NCBI GenBank assembly: GCA_035373905.1 | Contig: DAOSOK010000009.1 | Coordinates: 1 to 64,000 of the forward strand | Direction: 5' to 3' | DNA: 64,000 nucleotides | DNA from: Candidatus Ozemobacteraceae bacterium | GTDB taxonomy: Bacteria > Muiribacteriota > Ozemobacteria > Ozemobacterales > Ozemobacteraceae | Shown here: in pieces, positions 33,819 to 42,414 of the stretch | How the letters are laid out: each line of letters starts with the position of its first letter | Position numbering within the stretch: the first letter of the stretch is position 1 | Notes under the pieces: model-generated | Seen by the model: the letters and a program-made list of their open reading frames with translations, nothing else | Told to the model about the DNA's origin: nothing | Database searches by the model: none | Position numbers and translations under genes: made by a program

Positions 33819-34639
33819 GGGTTTCGGAACCATCCTTTCGTCCATTGGCGCAGCCATATTCCGAGCCGGTCCAGGGGGCTGACGTTGTTCACGCGGCCGT
33901 GAAATTCGCTATAGGTGCGGTTCAGGGGGCGCAACCGCACCGCGTGTTCGATCGACTCCCGGGATTCGCCCACAAACCCGAGCTCGAGCTGGAGCTTCGC
34001 GAGGGCGTACCAGACGTCGGCCAGGTCGGCATGCTCGGCGAGGACTTTTCGGAACAGCGGCAGCGCCTTGTCGGCAAGCGGGGTCACGGCGTACGCCTGG
34101 GCGGTCTTCAGGGTGATGAGCCAGTCGCTGCCGCGTTCGGATTCGCGCGCCTTCATCATGCAGAATTCGGCATTGCCGGAGCCGGCCAGGGCCAGAATTT
34201 CGCCTCTCGCGACCCAGACGAACCAGCCCTGGCGGTCGTTCTTCATCGCCCCGTCGGAGAACGCGATCGCTTCCTGGAGCCTGCCCTGCCGGGCCAGCGC
34301 GAGCGCCCGGGCGGACTGGACGTCGGCGTTCTTGGGGAACATCTTCTGGGCCTTGATCGCCCAGGTGAGCGCCTCGGGGTTTTCCCCCAGGTCGAGAAGA
34401 CACCGCAACTGGCCGGCCCAGGCGTCTTCTATATTCGGATCTATACTGAGGGCCTTCGAGTAGAGGCGGAGGGCTTTCTCGTATTCGAGCAGGCGGTACG
34501 CATCATCGGCGAGTTTCAATACCTGCCGCGCGTCGGTCATATCGACGCCGGCAACCTCGTCGGCATCGGGCCCTTTCTTGCCGGGACCGGTTTCCGGCCC
34601 TTTCGGCTCGTCGAATTCGAGCCATCTGAAGCGACTCAC
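33815..34639 (-). CDS. TPR-repeat protein of the Ycf46 module
   Basis: A 274-residue soluble protein with about five tetratricopeptide repeats (about 35-245), for example DDAYRLLEYEKALRLYSKALSIDP and PLFRKVLAEHADLADVWYALAKLQLELG. It starts at GTG (34639) with GGAGGAG seven bases upstream. TPR proteins are assembly platforms; here it lies between the DUF1257 and DUF2997 genes of a Ycf46 operon and may link them. No signal peptide or catalytic domain is seen. Confidence 0.85.
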   Translation of the reverse strand: MSRFRWLEFDEPKGPETGPGKKGPDADEVAGVDMTDARQVLKLADDAYRLLEYEKALRLYSKALSIDPNIEDAWAGQLRCLLDLGENPEALTWAIKAQKMFPKNADVQSARALALARQGRLQEAIAFSDGAMKNDRQGWFVWVARGEILALAGSGNAEFCMMKARESERGSDWLITLKTAQAYAVTPLADKALPLFRKVLAEHADLADVWYALAKLQLELGFVGESRESIEHAVRLRPLNRTYSEFHGRVNNVSPLDRLGIWLRQWTKGWFRNP

Positions 34640-34661
34640 CTGCCAGCTCCTCCGTTCAGGG

Positions 34662-35123
34662 TCACTTCCAGCGCCGCACGGTGAGGCGGATCGTGTTGTC
34701 TTGCTCGACGTTTTCCTGGACGAGCGAGTAGCCCTTTTTCTTCAGTTCGGCGCTGAGCTTCTGGTAGGCATACTGCTGGGCGACACGGTTGATCAGGTCG
34801 CGGCCAAGGGCTTGGAGTTCGGCATCGGTCTTGCCCTTTCCCTCGACCCGCATGCTGCAGTTACCCCTGCCGTCCTTGGCGAACGTCACCCGGAACCCGT
34901 TTCCCTCGAGCGGGAGGATGTCCCCCTCGTCGACAGTGTTCGCGAGGGCGTGCGAATTGGGAACTTGCACCTCCACGCTCTCATCAACGGGCGCGCCCTG
35001 GTGCTGCCTGTCGGCGAGAAGCGACACGGCTTTGAGGCCGACCGCAGCCCCAGCGACGGCGACCGCCGCCGCGAAGATCGGCCCGCCGGCCAGCGCCGGC
35101 ACCATGAATACGACTGCTGACAT
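34662..35123 (-). CDS. DUF1257 (Ycf35-like) protein with an N-terminal hydrophobic segment
   Basis: A 153-residue protein. The C-terminal third (RVAQQYAYQKLSAELKKKG, then TIRLTVRRW) closely resembles the end of DUF1257/Ycf35 proteins of cyanobacteria and plastids. The N-terminus differs: residues 5-35 are Ala/Gly/Val-rich and hydrophobic, possibly a membrane segment. The molecular function of the family is unknown. GGAGG precedes the ATG at 35123, 12 bases after the Ycf46-like stop. Confidence 0.7.
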   Translation of the reverse strand: MSAVVFMVPALAGGPIFAAAVAVAGAAVGLKAVSLLADRQHQGAPVDESVEVQVPNSHALANTVDEGDILPLEGNGFRVTFAKDGRGNCSMRVEGKGKTDAELQALGRDLINRVAQQYAYQKLSAELKKKGYSLVQENVEQDNTIRLTVRRWK

Positions 35124-35135
35124 GATCCGCCTCCC

Positions 35136-36803
35136 TCACCCGATCTCGAGCGCTCGGTGCGTGCCGGCTTTCCGCTCGCTGATCGCGGAGAGGGACGCGG
35201 AACGAGCCCGCTCGGACGCCCACCTGCGGAGATCGTCGATCTCCTCGCGCATCGTCTTCGAAAGCGGATACGTTTCGGAGACGGCCTTGAGAATGCACTC
35301 CGTATCGAGTTCGCGGCCCTGGTGGAACGCCTCGTAGATCGCCGAGGAGATCGCCTCTTCGATTTCCGACCCGGAAAAGCCGTCGGTGCTGCGGGCGAGT
35401 TCCTTGAGATCGAACGCGTTCGGGTCGCGCTTTTTCTTCTTGAGATGAATGGTGAAGATCGCCTCCCGTTCTTCGGGCTGGGGCAGGTCGACGAAGAAGA
35501 TGTCATCGAAGCGGCCTTTACGAAACAACTCCGGCGGGAGGTCGCGGATGCGATTCGACGTGGCGATGACGAAGACGGGCGACGTTTTTTCCTGGAGCCA
35601 AGTGATGAAGGTGCCGAACACGCGGCTGGTGACGCCGCTGTCGGTAGAACCCGACGACTGGACGCCGGAAAAAGCCTTTTCGATTTCGTCGATCCAGAGG
35701 ATGGCGGGCGCGACGGACTCGGCGGTGCGTATGGCGCGACGGACGTTCTCTTCGCTGGAGCCGACGAGTCCCGAGAAGATGCGCCCCATGTCGAGCCGCA
35801 GCAGCGGCACGTTCCAGAGGCTGCTCACAGCCTTGGCCACGAGGCTCTTTCCGCAGCCCTGGACACCCAAGAGCAGGATTCCCTTCGGAGGGGTGCAGCC
35901 GAAGGCGCGGGCACGCTCAGTGAAGGCTTCAGAGCGCTTCTGAAGCCAGCTTTTCAGGTTTTCAAGCCCGCCGACGTTTCCGAACTCGGTCGTGGCGGCA
36001 TAGTATTCGAGAATGCCGCTTTTGCGGATGATCTGCTCTTTTTCCTGGAGGATGGCGGAAAGGTCTCCCGCTTCGAGTTTGCGGCGGGTGATCAGCGTCT
36101 TCGACAGGACATTCTCGACTTCGCGCAGCGTCAGGCCCGAACAGGCCTTGATGAGTTTCTCGCGATCGCCGGGGGTGAGGTCGATACGCACGCGGGGGTT
36201 ATCCTTCACGAGATCGATCATCTCTTCGAGTTTTCTGTTGATCTCGTCGGCCGTCGGGTATCCGAACTCGATGACGGTGATCTCCTTTTCGAGCTCGCAG
36301 GGGACGGACAGCGTCGGCGACACGAAGAACATCGTTCTCGGACTGTCGCGAAGGAAGGCGGCCAGTTCCCTGACACGGCGCCTGATGATCGTGTCGTCGA
36401 GATACCCGTGGAAATCCTTGAAGACGAAAAAGGCGTTTTCGAGATTTTCCATGACCGCATCGAGCGCCGCCATCGGGTCGCGCGTCATCTCGGAGACTTT
36501 CTTTTTCGACTGAAGGTCTGTCCCGGTGGGGAGGAGGCCCCGCGTGCTCGACCAGCTATAACACGCCTTGTTTTGAGACTTCGACAGCTTCGCGAGGAGC
36601 GATTCGACGCGATCCTCCTCGTGGGTCACCAGGTATATGATGGGATATTTTGCGCGCACGAGAACATCGAGTTCCCGGAACATCTCTTGGTTCGCGCCTT
36701 CGGCCGGTTCGGCCTGAGTCGGCTTCGGGGCCGTCGGAGCCGGGGGAGCCTGCGGCGGCTTCGGGGAAGGAGCAACGGGTTGTCGGCCGAGGGGTTCTGC
36801 CAT
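35136..36803 (-). CDS. Ycf46-like AAA+ ATPase
   Basis: A 555-residue ATPase. Residues 1-35 form a Pro/Gln-rich linker. Residues 35-280 resemble the N-terminal degenerate ATPase region of Ycf46 (KYPIIYLVTHEEDRVE; FFVFKDFHGYLDD). Residues 290-510 are an active AAA+ domain with Walker A GVQGCGKS, Walker B ILWIDEIEKAF, sensor-1 ATSN and Arg-finger region FRKGRFDDIFF. Ycf46 proteins are linked to regulation of CO2 uptake in cyanobacteria; a role here is not known. The ATG at 36803 is chosen for its AGGAG site and because the frame's first ATG lies inside the promoter at 36839-36867. Confidence 0.85.
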   Translation of the reverse strand: MAEPLGRQPVAPSPKPPQAPPAPTAPKPTQAEPAEGANQEMFRELDVLVRAKYPIIYLVTHEEDRVESLLAKLSKSQNKACYSWSSTRGLLPTGTDLQSKKKVSEMTRDPMAALDAVMENLENAFFVFKDFHGYLDDTIIRRRVRELAAFLRDSPRTMFFVSPTLSVPCELEKEITVIEFGYPTADEINRKLEEMIDLVKDNPRVRIDLTPGDREKLIKACSGLTLREVENVLSKTLITRRKLEAGDLSAILQEKEQIIRKSGILEYYAATTEFGNVGGLENLKSWLQKRSEAFTERARAFGCTPPKGILLLGVQGCGKSLVAKAVSSLWNVPLLRLDMGRIFSGLVGSSEENVRRAIRTAESVAPAILWIDEIEKAFSGVQSSGSTDSGVTSRVFGTFITWLQEKTSPVFVIATSNRIRDLPPELFRKGRFDDIFFVDLPQPEEREAIFTIHLKKKKRDPNAFDLKELARSTDGFSGSEIEEAISSAIYEAFHQGRELDTECILKAVSETYPLSKTMREEIDDLRRWASERARSASLSAISERKAGTHRALEIG

Positions 36804-36838
36804 CGGTTCTCCTCTCGTCATCGGTCTGGTGACGGCCC

Positions 36839-36867
36839 ATTCTAGCAACCGGCGGCAGCGATGTCAA
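36839..36867 (-). promoter_or_regulatory. Near-consensus sigma70 promoter for the Ycf46 operon
   Basis: Minus strand TTGACA (36867-36862), 17-base spacer, TAGAAT (36844-36839), about 35 bases upstream of the chosen start. Confidence 0.8.
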
Positions 36868-36879
36868 AGGGCTTCCCTG

Positions 36880-36908
36880 TTGTGAGCGGTTCCGGGATGT
36901 GCTAGACT
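36880..36908 (+). promoter_or_regulatory. Sigma70 promoter for the DUF1844 operon
   Basis: TTGTGA (36880-36885), 17-base spacer, TAGACT (36903-36908) with an extended -10 TGC. Its -35 box lies 12 bases from that of the Ycf46 promoter, so the two diverge back to back. Confidence 0.6.
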
Positions 36909-36959
36909 CTGGCCGTTACATCCAAGTTCGTTCATGAGCCTCTGGAGGGAGACATTCCC

Positions 36960-37553
36960 ATGGATGATTCATCAGTCATCAAGATCGCCGACCGGCGCGC
37001 CGCCCACACGGAAGACGCGGAAGAACCCAAACCGGCTCCCGTACAGGCTTCGCCGAAAAAGGAAGAATCCGCCGGATCAAAGCGCGACGCGTCAGGGGCG
37101 CAGCCGGTGCGTCCCCCTGCGTCCGAGACCCCGTCCGACGTCGAAGATCAGCCTCCCTTCGACGAGCAAGCCGAGGGATATCCGGCTGAGGGCGAGGAAG
37201 AGATGGAAGAGCCGCCCCGTCCGTCAGGTCCCGGGCAGACCCGACGTCGCCCCGGTGGCATGCGCGGACCGTCGCTCACCTCGATGCACGTCGTCGAGAC
37301 TGCGGGGTTCATGATGGAAATACTGCTTCAGAAGGCGTTCATCACGATGGGCCTGATCCCCAATCCCGAAACGGGGCGGAGGGAACGGGATCTCGGGCAG
37401 ACGCGCATCGCCATCGACCTGCTGTCGGCCACCGCCGAGCAGATGCGAGGGCGATGGGGCATGCCCGGCGTGGAGCAGGATATCGAAGCCCAGTTGACGA
37501 GCCTGCGGCTGCAGTATGCCCGCATGGCCCCGCCCGACGCCGGGAAGGCCTGA
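36960..37553 (+). CDS. DUF1844 protein with a long disordered N-terminus
   Basis: A 197-residue protein. Residues 1-100 are Pro/Glu/Ala-rich, charged and probably disordered. Residues 105-190 match DUF1844 (FMMEILLQKAFITMGLIP, IAIDLLSATAEQMRG, SLRLQYARM), a small helical family of unknown function. GGAGGGA precedes the ATG. It begins a three-gene operon with DUF1232-like and OB-like genes. Confidence 0.82.
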   Translation: MDDSSVIKIADRRAAHTEDAEEPKPAPVQASPKKEESAGSKRDASGAQPVRPPASETPSDVEDQPPFDEQAEGYPAEGEEEMEEPPRPSGPGQTRRRPGGMRGPSLTSMHVVETAGFMMEILLQKAFITMGLIPNPETGRRERDLGQTRIAIDLLSATAEQMRGRWGMPGVEQDIEAQLTSLRLQYARMAPPDAGKA

Positions 37554-37605
37554 CCCCGGGCCCGCCGCGTCGCATATCATACAGGACGGAGGGTTGTTGG
37601 AGGGC

Positions 37606-38055
37606 ATGAATCAGAAATCGCATCTTCAGAAAGCCGTTGAAGAAAAGCTTGCAAAATATATCAATAAGTTTACCAGATACGCCGCTTTTTCCCATCTCTC
37701 TCAGGAGCGGCGCGAGATCCTGACAGGGACGCTACTCTATCTCATCGAAGAGCAGGACCTCGTTCCCGACGACGTTCCCCACATCGGGTATCTCGACGAC
37801 CTGATGGTGTTCGTGACGGCCGCATCGTCGTTCATCGACGGCGAGAAGGGTCAGGACATCCCGGGCGTCATCACCCGCGAGGAGGTCGAGGCGGACGACG
37901 CCTTCGTGAAACAGCACGAAGGACTTCTCTACGGCACGCACAAGACGTCCCTGAAAGCCCTTCAGAAGATGGGAAGCGGCAAATCTTCGGATCTGCCCGC
38001 GCTCTGCACGCGGATCAAGGAAAAATACGCCACTCTGGGGAGGATGGAATCATGA
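37606..38055 (+). CDS. DUF1232 (YkvA-like) protein
   Basis: A 149-residue protein with the DUF1232 core LIEEQDLVPDDVPHIGYLDDLMVF (about 43-66), here lacking the usual strongly hydrophobic helix. The rest is helical and unrecognised. The family is of unknown function. The ATG at 37606 has two GGAGGG stretches nearby (37588 and 37599), neither at ideal spacing. The stop overlaps the next ATG by four bases. Confidence 0.7.
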   Translation: MNQKSHLQKAVEEKLAKYINKFTRYAAFSHLSQERREILTGTLLYLIEEQDLVPDDVPHIGYLDDLMVFVTAASSFIDGEKGQDIPGVITREEVEADDAFVKQHEGLLYGTHKTSLKALQKMGSGKSSDLPALCTRIKEKYATLGRMES

Positions 38056-38738
38056 ACAGTCGTTCCCGCATTTTCCGTTTCTGCACGGCCCTGCTCCTGT
38101 TCGTCGCGTTTGCCGCCATGACGGCGCAGGCCGGCGACCGCACGCCCGTATTCACCGCCGTGAAGCAGATCGTCGAAAAACCTGAAACCTTCAAGGACAC
38201 GTTCGTCTCGCTGAAGGCGACGTTCCTCGGCTGGAAAGCCGACAAGGGGCAGGATATCGGCGCCCCGCCCGTCACCCGTTCCGACTGGATCGTCCGCGGC
38301 GACGACGGCACCTGCATTTACTGCACCGGCCGCATGCCCGACCAACTCCGCCCGGAAGATCCTTCCGCCCGCGGCCGTTGCATCTCGGTTCTCGGCCAGG
38401 TCCATCTCGATGCGAACGGGCGTCCCTTCGTCGCCGTGACGGAAGCAGCCCCGCTCGCGGAAGAACCGGAACAAATGATGGCCGTTTCCCAGATCCTGTT
38501 CGATCCGCTGGGAATCAAGGGACGCGCCGTAGGCCTCCTCGGCGTCCTGGCGAAAGGATTCGACCAGAAGGGGCGGCGCTTCTACCTTCTCGCCGACCCG
38601 ACCGGCGCCATTATGCTCGACCGGCTTCCCAAGCTGTATCCGAAGGGAACCATCCTTCAACTGAAGGGCGTTGTCAACCAGGATGAAAACGGCCTGCCCC
38701 TTCTCACCAACGTCGAGATCATCTCGGCGAAGCCCTGA
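38052..38738 (+). CDS. Exported protein with tandem OB-fold-like domains
   Basis: A 228-residue protein with a signal peptide (1-27, ending AQAGD). Two similar beta-rich segments follow, about 35-125 (AVKQIVEKPETFKDTFVSLKA, then VLGQVHLDANGRPFVAV) and about 145-225 (GRRFYLLADPTGAIML, then LKGVVNQDENGLPLLTNV), like bacterial OB-fold stress proteins. Function unknown. It ends the DUF1844 operon. Confidence 0.7.
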   Translation: MNSRSRIFRFCTALLLFVAFAAMTAQAGDRTPVFTAVKQIVEKPETFKDTFVSLKATFLGWKADKGQDIGAPPVTRSDWIVRGDDGTCIYCTGRMPDQLRPEDPSARGRCISVLGQVHLDANGRPFVAVTEAAPLAEEPEQMMAVSQILFDPLGIKGRAVGLLGVLAKGFDQKGRRFYLLADPTGAIMLDRLPKLYPKGTILQLKGVVNQDENGLPLLTNVEIISAKP

Positions 38739-38759
38739 CCTTCACGCATTGCCCAGACG

Positions 38760-38793
38760 CACCCCGGCCGGAACTTCGGCCGGGGTGTTTTTT
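38760..38793 (+). terminator. Intrinsic terminator after the OB-fold gene
   Basis: Perfect 11-bp stem CACCCCGGCCG/CGGCCGGGGTG with a 5-base loop followed by six T, 20 bases past the stop. Confidence 0.88.
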
Positions 38794-38954
38794 GTATATC
38801 GGACGCCCATCCTGTAATCTGGAACGAATCGTCCGCGGCGGTTTCCCCGGTCGCACCGAACTGCCGGCAGAGACGCGAGACAATATCCGTGAGAGGCCGC
38901 CAGTGGGCATTTCCCGAATCGAGGCGTATCTGCGCCAGTATGGCGTGATTACCG

Positions 38955-39672
38955 ATGAAATCACCTGCGTTTCTCCGGTTTCATGGCGGCGAAATCGTCG
39001 GCCCCCATGCGGTTCTCTGCGTCAGCGACACCGGCATCGGGATGGACAGGGAAACCCAGCAGAAGATCTACGATCCGTTTTTTCACCACGAAGGGCCCCG
39101 GGAAAGGCACGGGACTCGGCCTTGCGACCGTGTACGGCATCGTCAAATGACACAGCGAATATATCCATGTCTACAGCGAGCCGGGCCACGGGACGACGTT
39201 CCGGCTCTACTTTCCCCTCACCGATCTTCCGTTCGAAACCTTGCGGACTCAATCCGAGCATGGTTCAAAGAATGGCGACAAAACTGTTCTCGTGGTCAAG
39301 GACCAGGACATCGTCCGAACGATGGTCTGCGAAATTCTCGTGCAAGGAGGCTACGACGTCTTGGCTACATCGAGCGGGGAGGAGGCGCTTCGGTTGTTTT
39401 CCGATGCGAAACTCGGGATCAAACTTCTTCTGACCGATGTGATCATGACGGGAATGAACGGGCCCGAGCTGTATCGGCGGTTGTCCGGGAAGGACTCGGG
39501 GATGAAAGGGCTGTTCATGTCGGGCTACTCGAGCGAGATCCTGAGCCACGAAGGGGTGCTTCGCGGCGGATGTCACATCATTCAGAAACCGCTCGCGCCA
39601 CGGGACCTGCTTCGCCGGCTTCGCGAGGTTCTCGACCGGGAAACCGGAGCCGGCTCGCCCTCACTGGCCTGA
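38955..39672 (+). pseudogene. Decayed hybrid histidine kinase (ATPase end plus receiver)
   Basis: The remnant shows the end of a HATPase domain (VSDTGIGMD, YDPFF, then TTKGPGKGTGLGLATVYGIV) followed by a receiver domain. Two lesions break it: an extra T in the T run near 39078-39083 shifts the frame inside DPFF-TTKG, and a TGA at 39148-39150 follows GIVK where the family has a Gln-type residue. The receiver (about 39270-39640) is in the same frame but degenerate: the acidic pair reads KD and the region after the phospho-Asp reads DVIMTG instead of DVxMPG. No start or ribosome site for the receiver alone was found. Bases 38794-38954 hold no recognisable gene. Confidence 0.75.
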
Positions 39673-40461
39673 AGAGGGCGACAGGGGACGCTGAGACTCG
39701 TCGGAGGGATTCCTGCCGCGGACAAGAAGATACAGCTTCTTGAAGGCCCACATGAACAGGCCGTAGGATGCGAAGCCCCAGGAGTAGAGAAACAGGGTCA
39801 GGGCGGGCATCGTGACCAGCGCGACGACGAAGGCGACGACCAGCATCTGCCGGATGGCAGACGTCTTCTTCGACTTTTTCATCGCGGGGTATTCGACGGT
39901 GCTCACCATGAGGAAGCCCGTCAGAATTGGCACGAAGGGAATCGCGATGTCGGGAATGCGGAAGAAGGGGAAAAACTGCATTTCGAAGATCGTCAGCGTA
40001 CAGAGAATACCCGCCCCGGCCGGAATCGGGAGGCCGGTGAAGACGTCGCGGTCGCTGGGCGGCGTGATGTTGAATCTGGCGAGGCGAAGCGCGCCGCAGA
40101 GAACGAACACCGACGTCGACAGCAGGCCAACGATAAGATAGTCGGCGAGATACCTGCTGAAGACGAGGAACGCCGGCGCGACGCCGAAGCTCACGAGGTC
40201 GGCGAGCGAGTCGAGTTCGGCGCCGAAGCGCGAGGTGACCGAGGTGAGCCTGGCGATGCGCCCGTCGAGGATGTCGCAGATGAGGGCAAGAATGATCAGC
40301 CACCCTGCGAGGAGATACTCTTCACGGGAGGTGAAAATGACCGACAGATATCCGCAGAACAGGTTCAGAGAAGTGAACACGCTCGGCAGAATCGAGAGAT
40401 GCCGCATGGCGCGGCTCTGCTGATGAGCCGTTTCATTGCCCTGCGCAGCGAAAACCGCCAC
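39661..40461 (-). CDS. pssA: CDP-diacylglycerol-serine O-phosphatidyltransferase
   Basis: A 266-residue membrane enzyme that makes phosphatidylserine. The CDP-alcohol phosphotransferase motif is complete: DGRIARLTSVTSRFGAELDSLAD (about 68-90). About seven or eight membrane helices follow or flank it. Start: GTG at 40461 has GGGA upstream; an ATG at 40407 would give the more typical start MRHLSILPSVFT, and is a real alternative. It follows psd, forming a two-gene phosphatidylethanolamine pathway. The stop overlaps the 3' end of the decayed kinase by 12 bases. Confidence 0.9.
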   Translation of the reverse strand: MAVFAAQGNETAHQQSRAMRHLSILPSVFTSLNLFCGYLSVIFTSREEYLLAGWLIILALICDILDGRIARLTSVTSRFGAELDSLADLVSFGVAPAFLVFSRYLADYLIVGLLSTSVFVLCGALRLARFNITPPSDRDVFTGLPIPAGAGILCTLTIFEMQFFPFFRIPDIAIPFVPILTGFLMVSTVEYPAMKKSKKTSAIRQMLVVAFVVALVTMPALTLFLYSWGFASYGLFMWAFKKLYLLVRGRNPSDESQRPLSPSSGQ

Positions 40462-40498
40462 TGGTTCCCGGACGGGTTCGGAAGCGGCGGAGTTCTTC

Positions 40499-41128
40499 TC
40501 AGGAACGGCGGGCGATGACAGTTTCGCCTCCCTTGACCTTGTCGCCGACCTTCACGACCACAACGGCGCCAGGCGGCATGAGAATTTCGGTGCGGGAGCC
40601 GAACCGGATGAGTCCGAACCTCTCGCCGCGCGCGACCTGGTCGCCCGGATTCACCCAGCAGAGGATGCGGCGGGCGATGATTCCGGCAATCTGCCGAACG
40701 AGGACGCGGTAGCCTCCGTCATCGATCCCGATCGCGTTCTGCTCGTTGTCGAGGGACGCCTTGTCACAGTTCGCCGGGAGGAATTTTCCCGGGTTGTAAT
40801 GGCGATAGGCAACCCGCCCGTCGATCGGAGAGCGATTGATATGCACATTGAATATCGACAGAAATATACTTACCCGTTTGGCAGGTCCGTCGATGAACGG
40901 CGCGTTCGGAACGTCATCGATACCGACGACCGTTCCGTCGGCGGCCGAGACGATCAGGCCTTCCCCCTGGGGAATTTCACGTTCGGGATCGCGGAAGAAG
41001 TAGATCGTGAACGCGGCGAGCACCCCGAAGACCGTCCCGAGAAACCGGGAACAGCGCGATGTCACCAGGGCGAGGAGGGTCAGCGCACCGCTGAAGAAAA
41101 ATCCCTCAGGGTGAATGGGACATCGCAT
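40499..41128 (-). CDS. psd: Phosphatidylserine decarboxylase, short archaeal/bacterial type
   Basis: A 209-residue decarboxylase that turns phosphatidylserine into phosphatidylethanolamine. Two hydrophobic segments lie near 10-45. Motifs are SAADGTVVGID, FLSIFNVHINRSPI with the catalytic His, and RFGSRTE near 180, the GS self-cleavage site that creates the pyruvoyl group. The short length and position of GS fit the PSD-A-like class. The ATG at 41128 has AGGAG upstream. It is first in the psd-pssA operon. Confidence 0.9.
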   Translation of the reverse strand: MRCPIHPEGFFFSGALTLLALVTSRCSRFLGTVFGVLAAFTIYFFRDPEREIPQGEGLIVSAADGTVVGIDDVPNAPFIDGPAKRVSIFLSIFNVHINRSPIDGRVAYRHYNPGKFLPANCDKASLDNEQNAIGIDDGGYRVLVRQIAGIIARRILCWVNPGDQVARGERFGLIRFGSRTEILMPPGAVVVVKVGDKVKGGETVIARRS

Positions 41129-41195
41129 GCAGCATGCTCCTGAAAGCAGAAATAGTCGATCTGTCTCACCGAGCGGCATCGCCGCTCACCTGTGC

Positions 41196-41224
41196 ATTAT
41201 AGAAGCGCCCTCCGGGCCTGTCAA
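41196..41224 (-). promoter_or_regulatory. Consensus sigma70 promoter of psd-pssA
   Basis: Minus strand TTGACA (41224-41219), 17-base spacer, TATAAT (41201-41196): an exact match to consensus. The ~60-base leader contains a 7-bp hairpin (GAGCGGC/GCCGCTC at 41171-41187). The promoter lies just past the 3' end of batE. Confidence 0.88.
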
Positions 41225-41244
41225 GCACGAGGGAAACTTGCTCC

Positions 41245-42414
41245 TCACCAGTCCGGGGTATCCGATTTCGGCTTGTCTGGCTTTCCGCGCCGGCCTTCCA
41301 TGAATTCGCGCATTCTGTCGGGGTCCATGAAGAAGGGGTCATCGAAGATATCGTCACGGTCGCGGCTCGAGGGATCGCGCCGATATCTGCGCTGGATTTC
41401 CTTTTCACGTTCCTCCATCTGGCGGAGGAGCCGTTCGACCATGTAGGCGTTGAGCTTCTGGTTTTTCAGGGCCCGCGCGCGCTGTGATGCGTCGGGAATC
41501 TCCTTTGCAGGCCGTTTCTCTGAGTCGAGTTTCACGTCGCGCTGTTTCGCCTCCTGCTCGCTCCAGGAGGTTGATTCAGAGGCGGTTGCGTCTTCCGGTT
41601 TCAGACTGTCGCTTGCATTCGCCCGTTGTTGCTTGAGCTCGTCCTCGGCCTTCGGCGTTCCGCTCGCCATATCATCCCCAGGACGTTCCGAAGATTGCTG
41701 CCGCGTATCAGAGGCATTCGCACCAGGCTGGCCTGCCTGCTGTTTCCGCTGCTCCGAGCCGCCTTGCCCGCGTTCCGTTCCCTGCTGCTCGTTGGCCTCC
41801 TCTTTTCCAGCCTGCTGGCCTCCCTGTTGCTCCTTCTGAGTTTGTTGCTGTTGTCCTTGTTGCTGCTGACCTTGTTTTTGCTGACCTTGTTGCTGCTGTC
41901 CTTGTTGCTGCTGTCCCTGATTTTGGCTGTCTTGGGAGTTCTGTTGAGCCTGCTGAGCCGCTTGCTGTTCGGCAAGGCGCTTTTGCGCCTGTTCGAGGTT
42001 GTATCGCGTTTCAGGATCTTCACGCCGTGCAAGAGCCGACTGATAGGCATCGACCGCCTGGAAATAAGCACCCGCCTGGAAACGGGCGTTTCCGAGGTTA
42101 TGCAGGGCGTCCGCAACAAGTTCCGGCGGGGAGGACGGACTCGAGGCAACGCGTTCGAATTCTGCGGCGGCTTCATCGAAACGCCGCGCGTGATAGGCGA
42201 CGATCCCGAGATCGTAGGCGATCCTGGGCTCCGCGGGGGCGTCGAACCGGGCGCGCTGGAACGCCGCGGCGGCCTCTTCGAGACGGCCGGAGCGAAGTGC
42301 CGAAAGCCCCTCATCCACGTCTCGGCTTCCCCGGCACTCGGCGACTCCGGGGATGACGAGGTCCACAACAATAAGAGCAATATATATTATATCATGATAT
42401 TTTTTATATATCAT
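41245..42414 (-). CDS. batE: BatE-like TPR protein with a Gln-rich linker
   Basis: A 389-residue protein. An N-terminal hydrophobic segment (about 8-24) may be a signal or anchor. Two or three TPRs span about 30-140 (DEGLSALRSGRLEEAAAAFQRARFD; DALHNLGNARFQAGAYFQAVDAY). Residues 160-260 are extremely rich in Gln and Gly, with short tandem QQQQG-type units. The end is charged and helical. It resembles BatE and related TPR proteins that end aerotolerance (Bat) operons. The start at 42414 overlaps the batB stop (ATGA), which fixes it. Confidence 0.8.
   Translation of the reverse strand: MIYKKYHDIIYIALIVVDLVIPGVAECRGSRDVDEGLSALRSGRLEEAAAAFQRARFDAPAEPRIAYDLGIVAYHARRFDEAAAEFERVASSPSSPPELVADALHNLGNARFQAGAYFQAVDAYQSALARREDPETRYNLEQAQKRLAEQQAAQQAQQNSQDSQNQGQQQQGQQQQGQQKQGQQQQGQQQQTQKEQQGGQQAGKEEANEQQGTERGQGGSEQRKQQAGQPGANASDTRQQSSERPGDDMASGTPKAEDELKQQRANASDSLKPEDATASESTSWSEQEAKQRDVKLDSEKRPAKEIPDASQRARALKNQKLNAYMVERLLRQMEEREKEIQRRYRRDPSSRDRDDIFDDPFFMDPDRMREFMEGRRGKPDKPKSDTPDW

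Noticed and set aside
38792..38954. A possible short gene before the decayed kinase
   Set aside because: The frame has no ribosome site or recognisable domain and runs into the pseudogene in another frame.
39241..39672. An intact stand-alone response regulator
   Set aside because: It starts only at a TTG without a ribosome site, continues the frame of the broken kinase and has lost conserved receiver residues, so it is treated as part of the pseudogene.
41820..41940. Short tandem repeats resembling a CRISPR or satellite
   Set aside because: The repeats are in-frame Gln/Gly codons of the BatE linker, without spacers or uniform repeat length.
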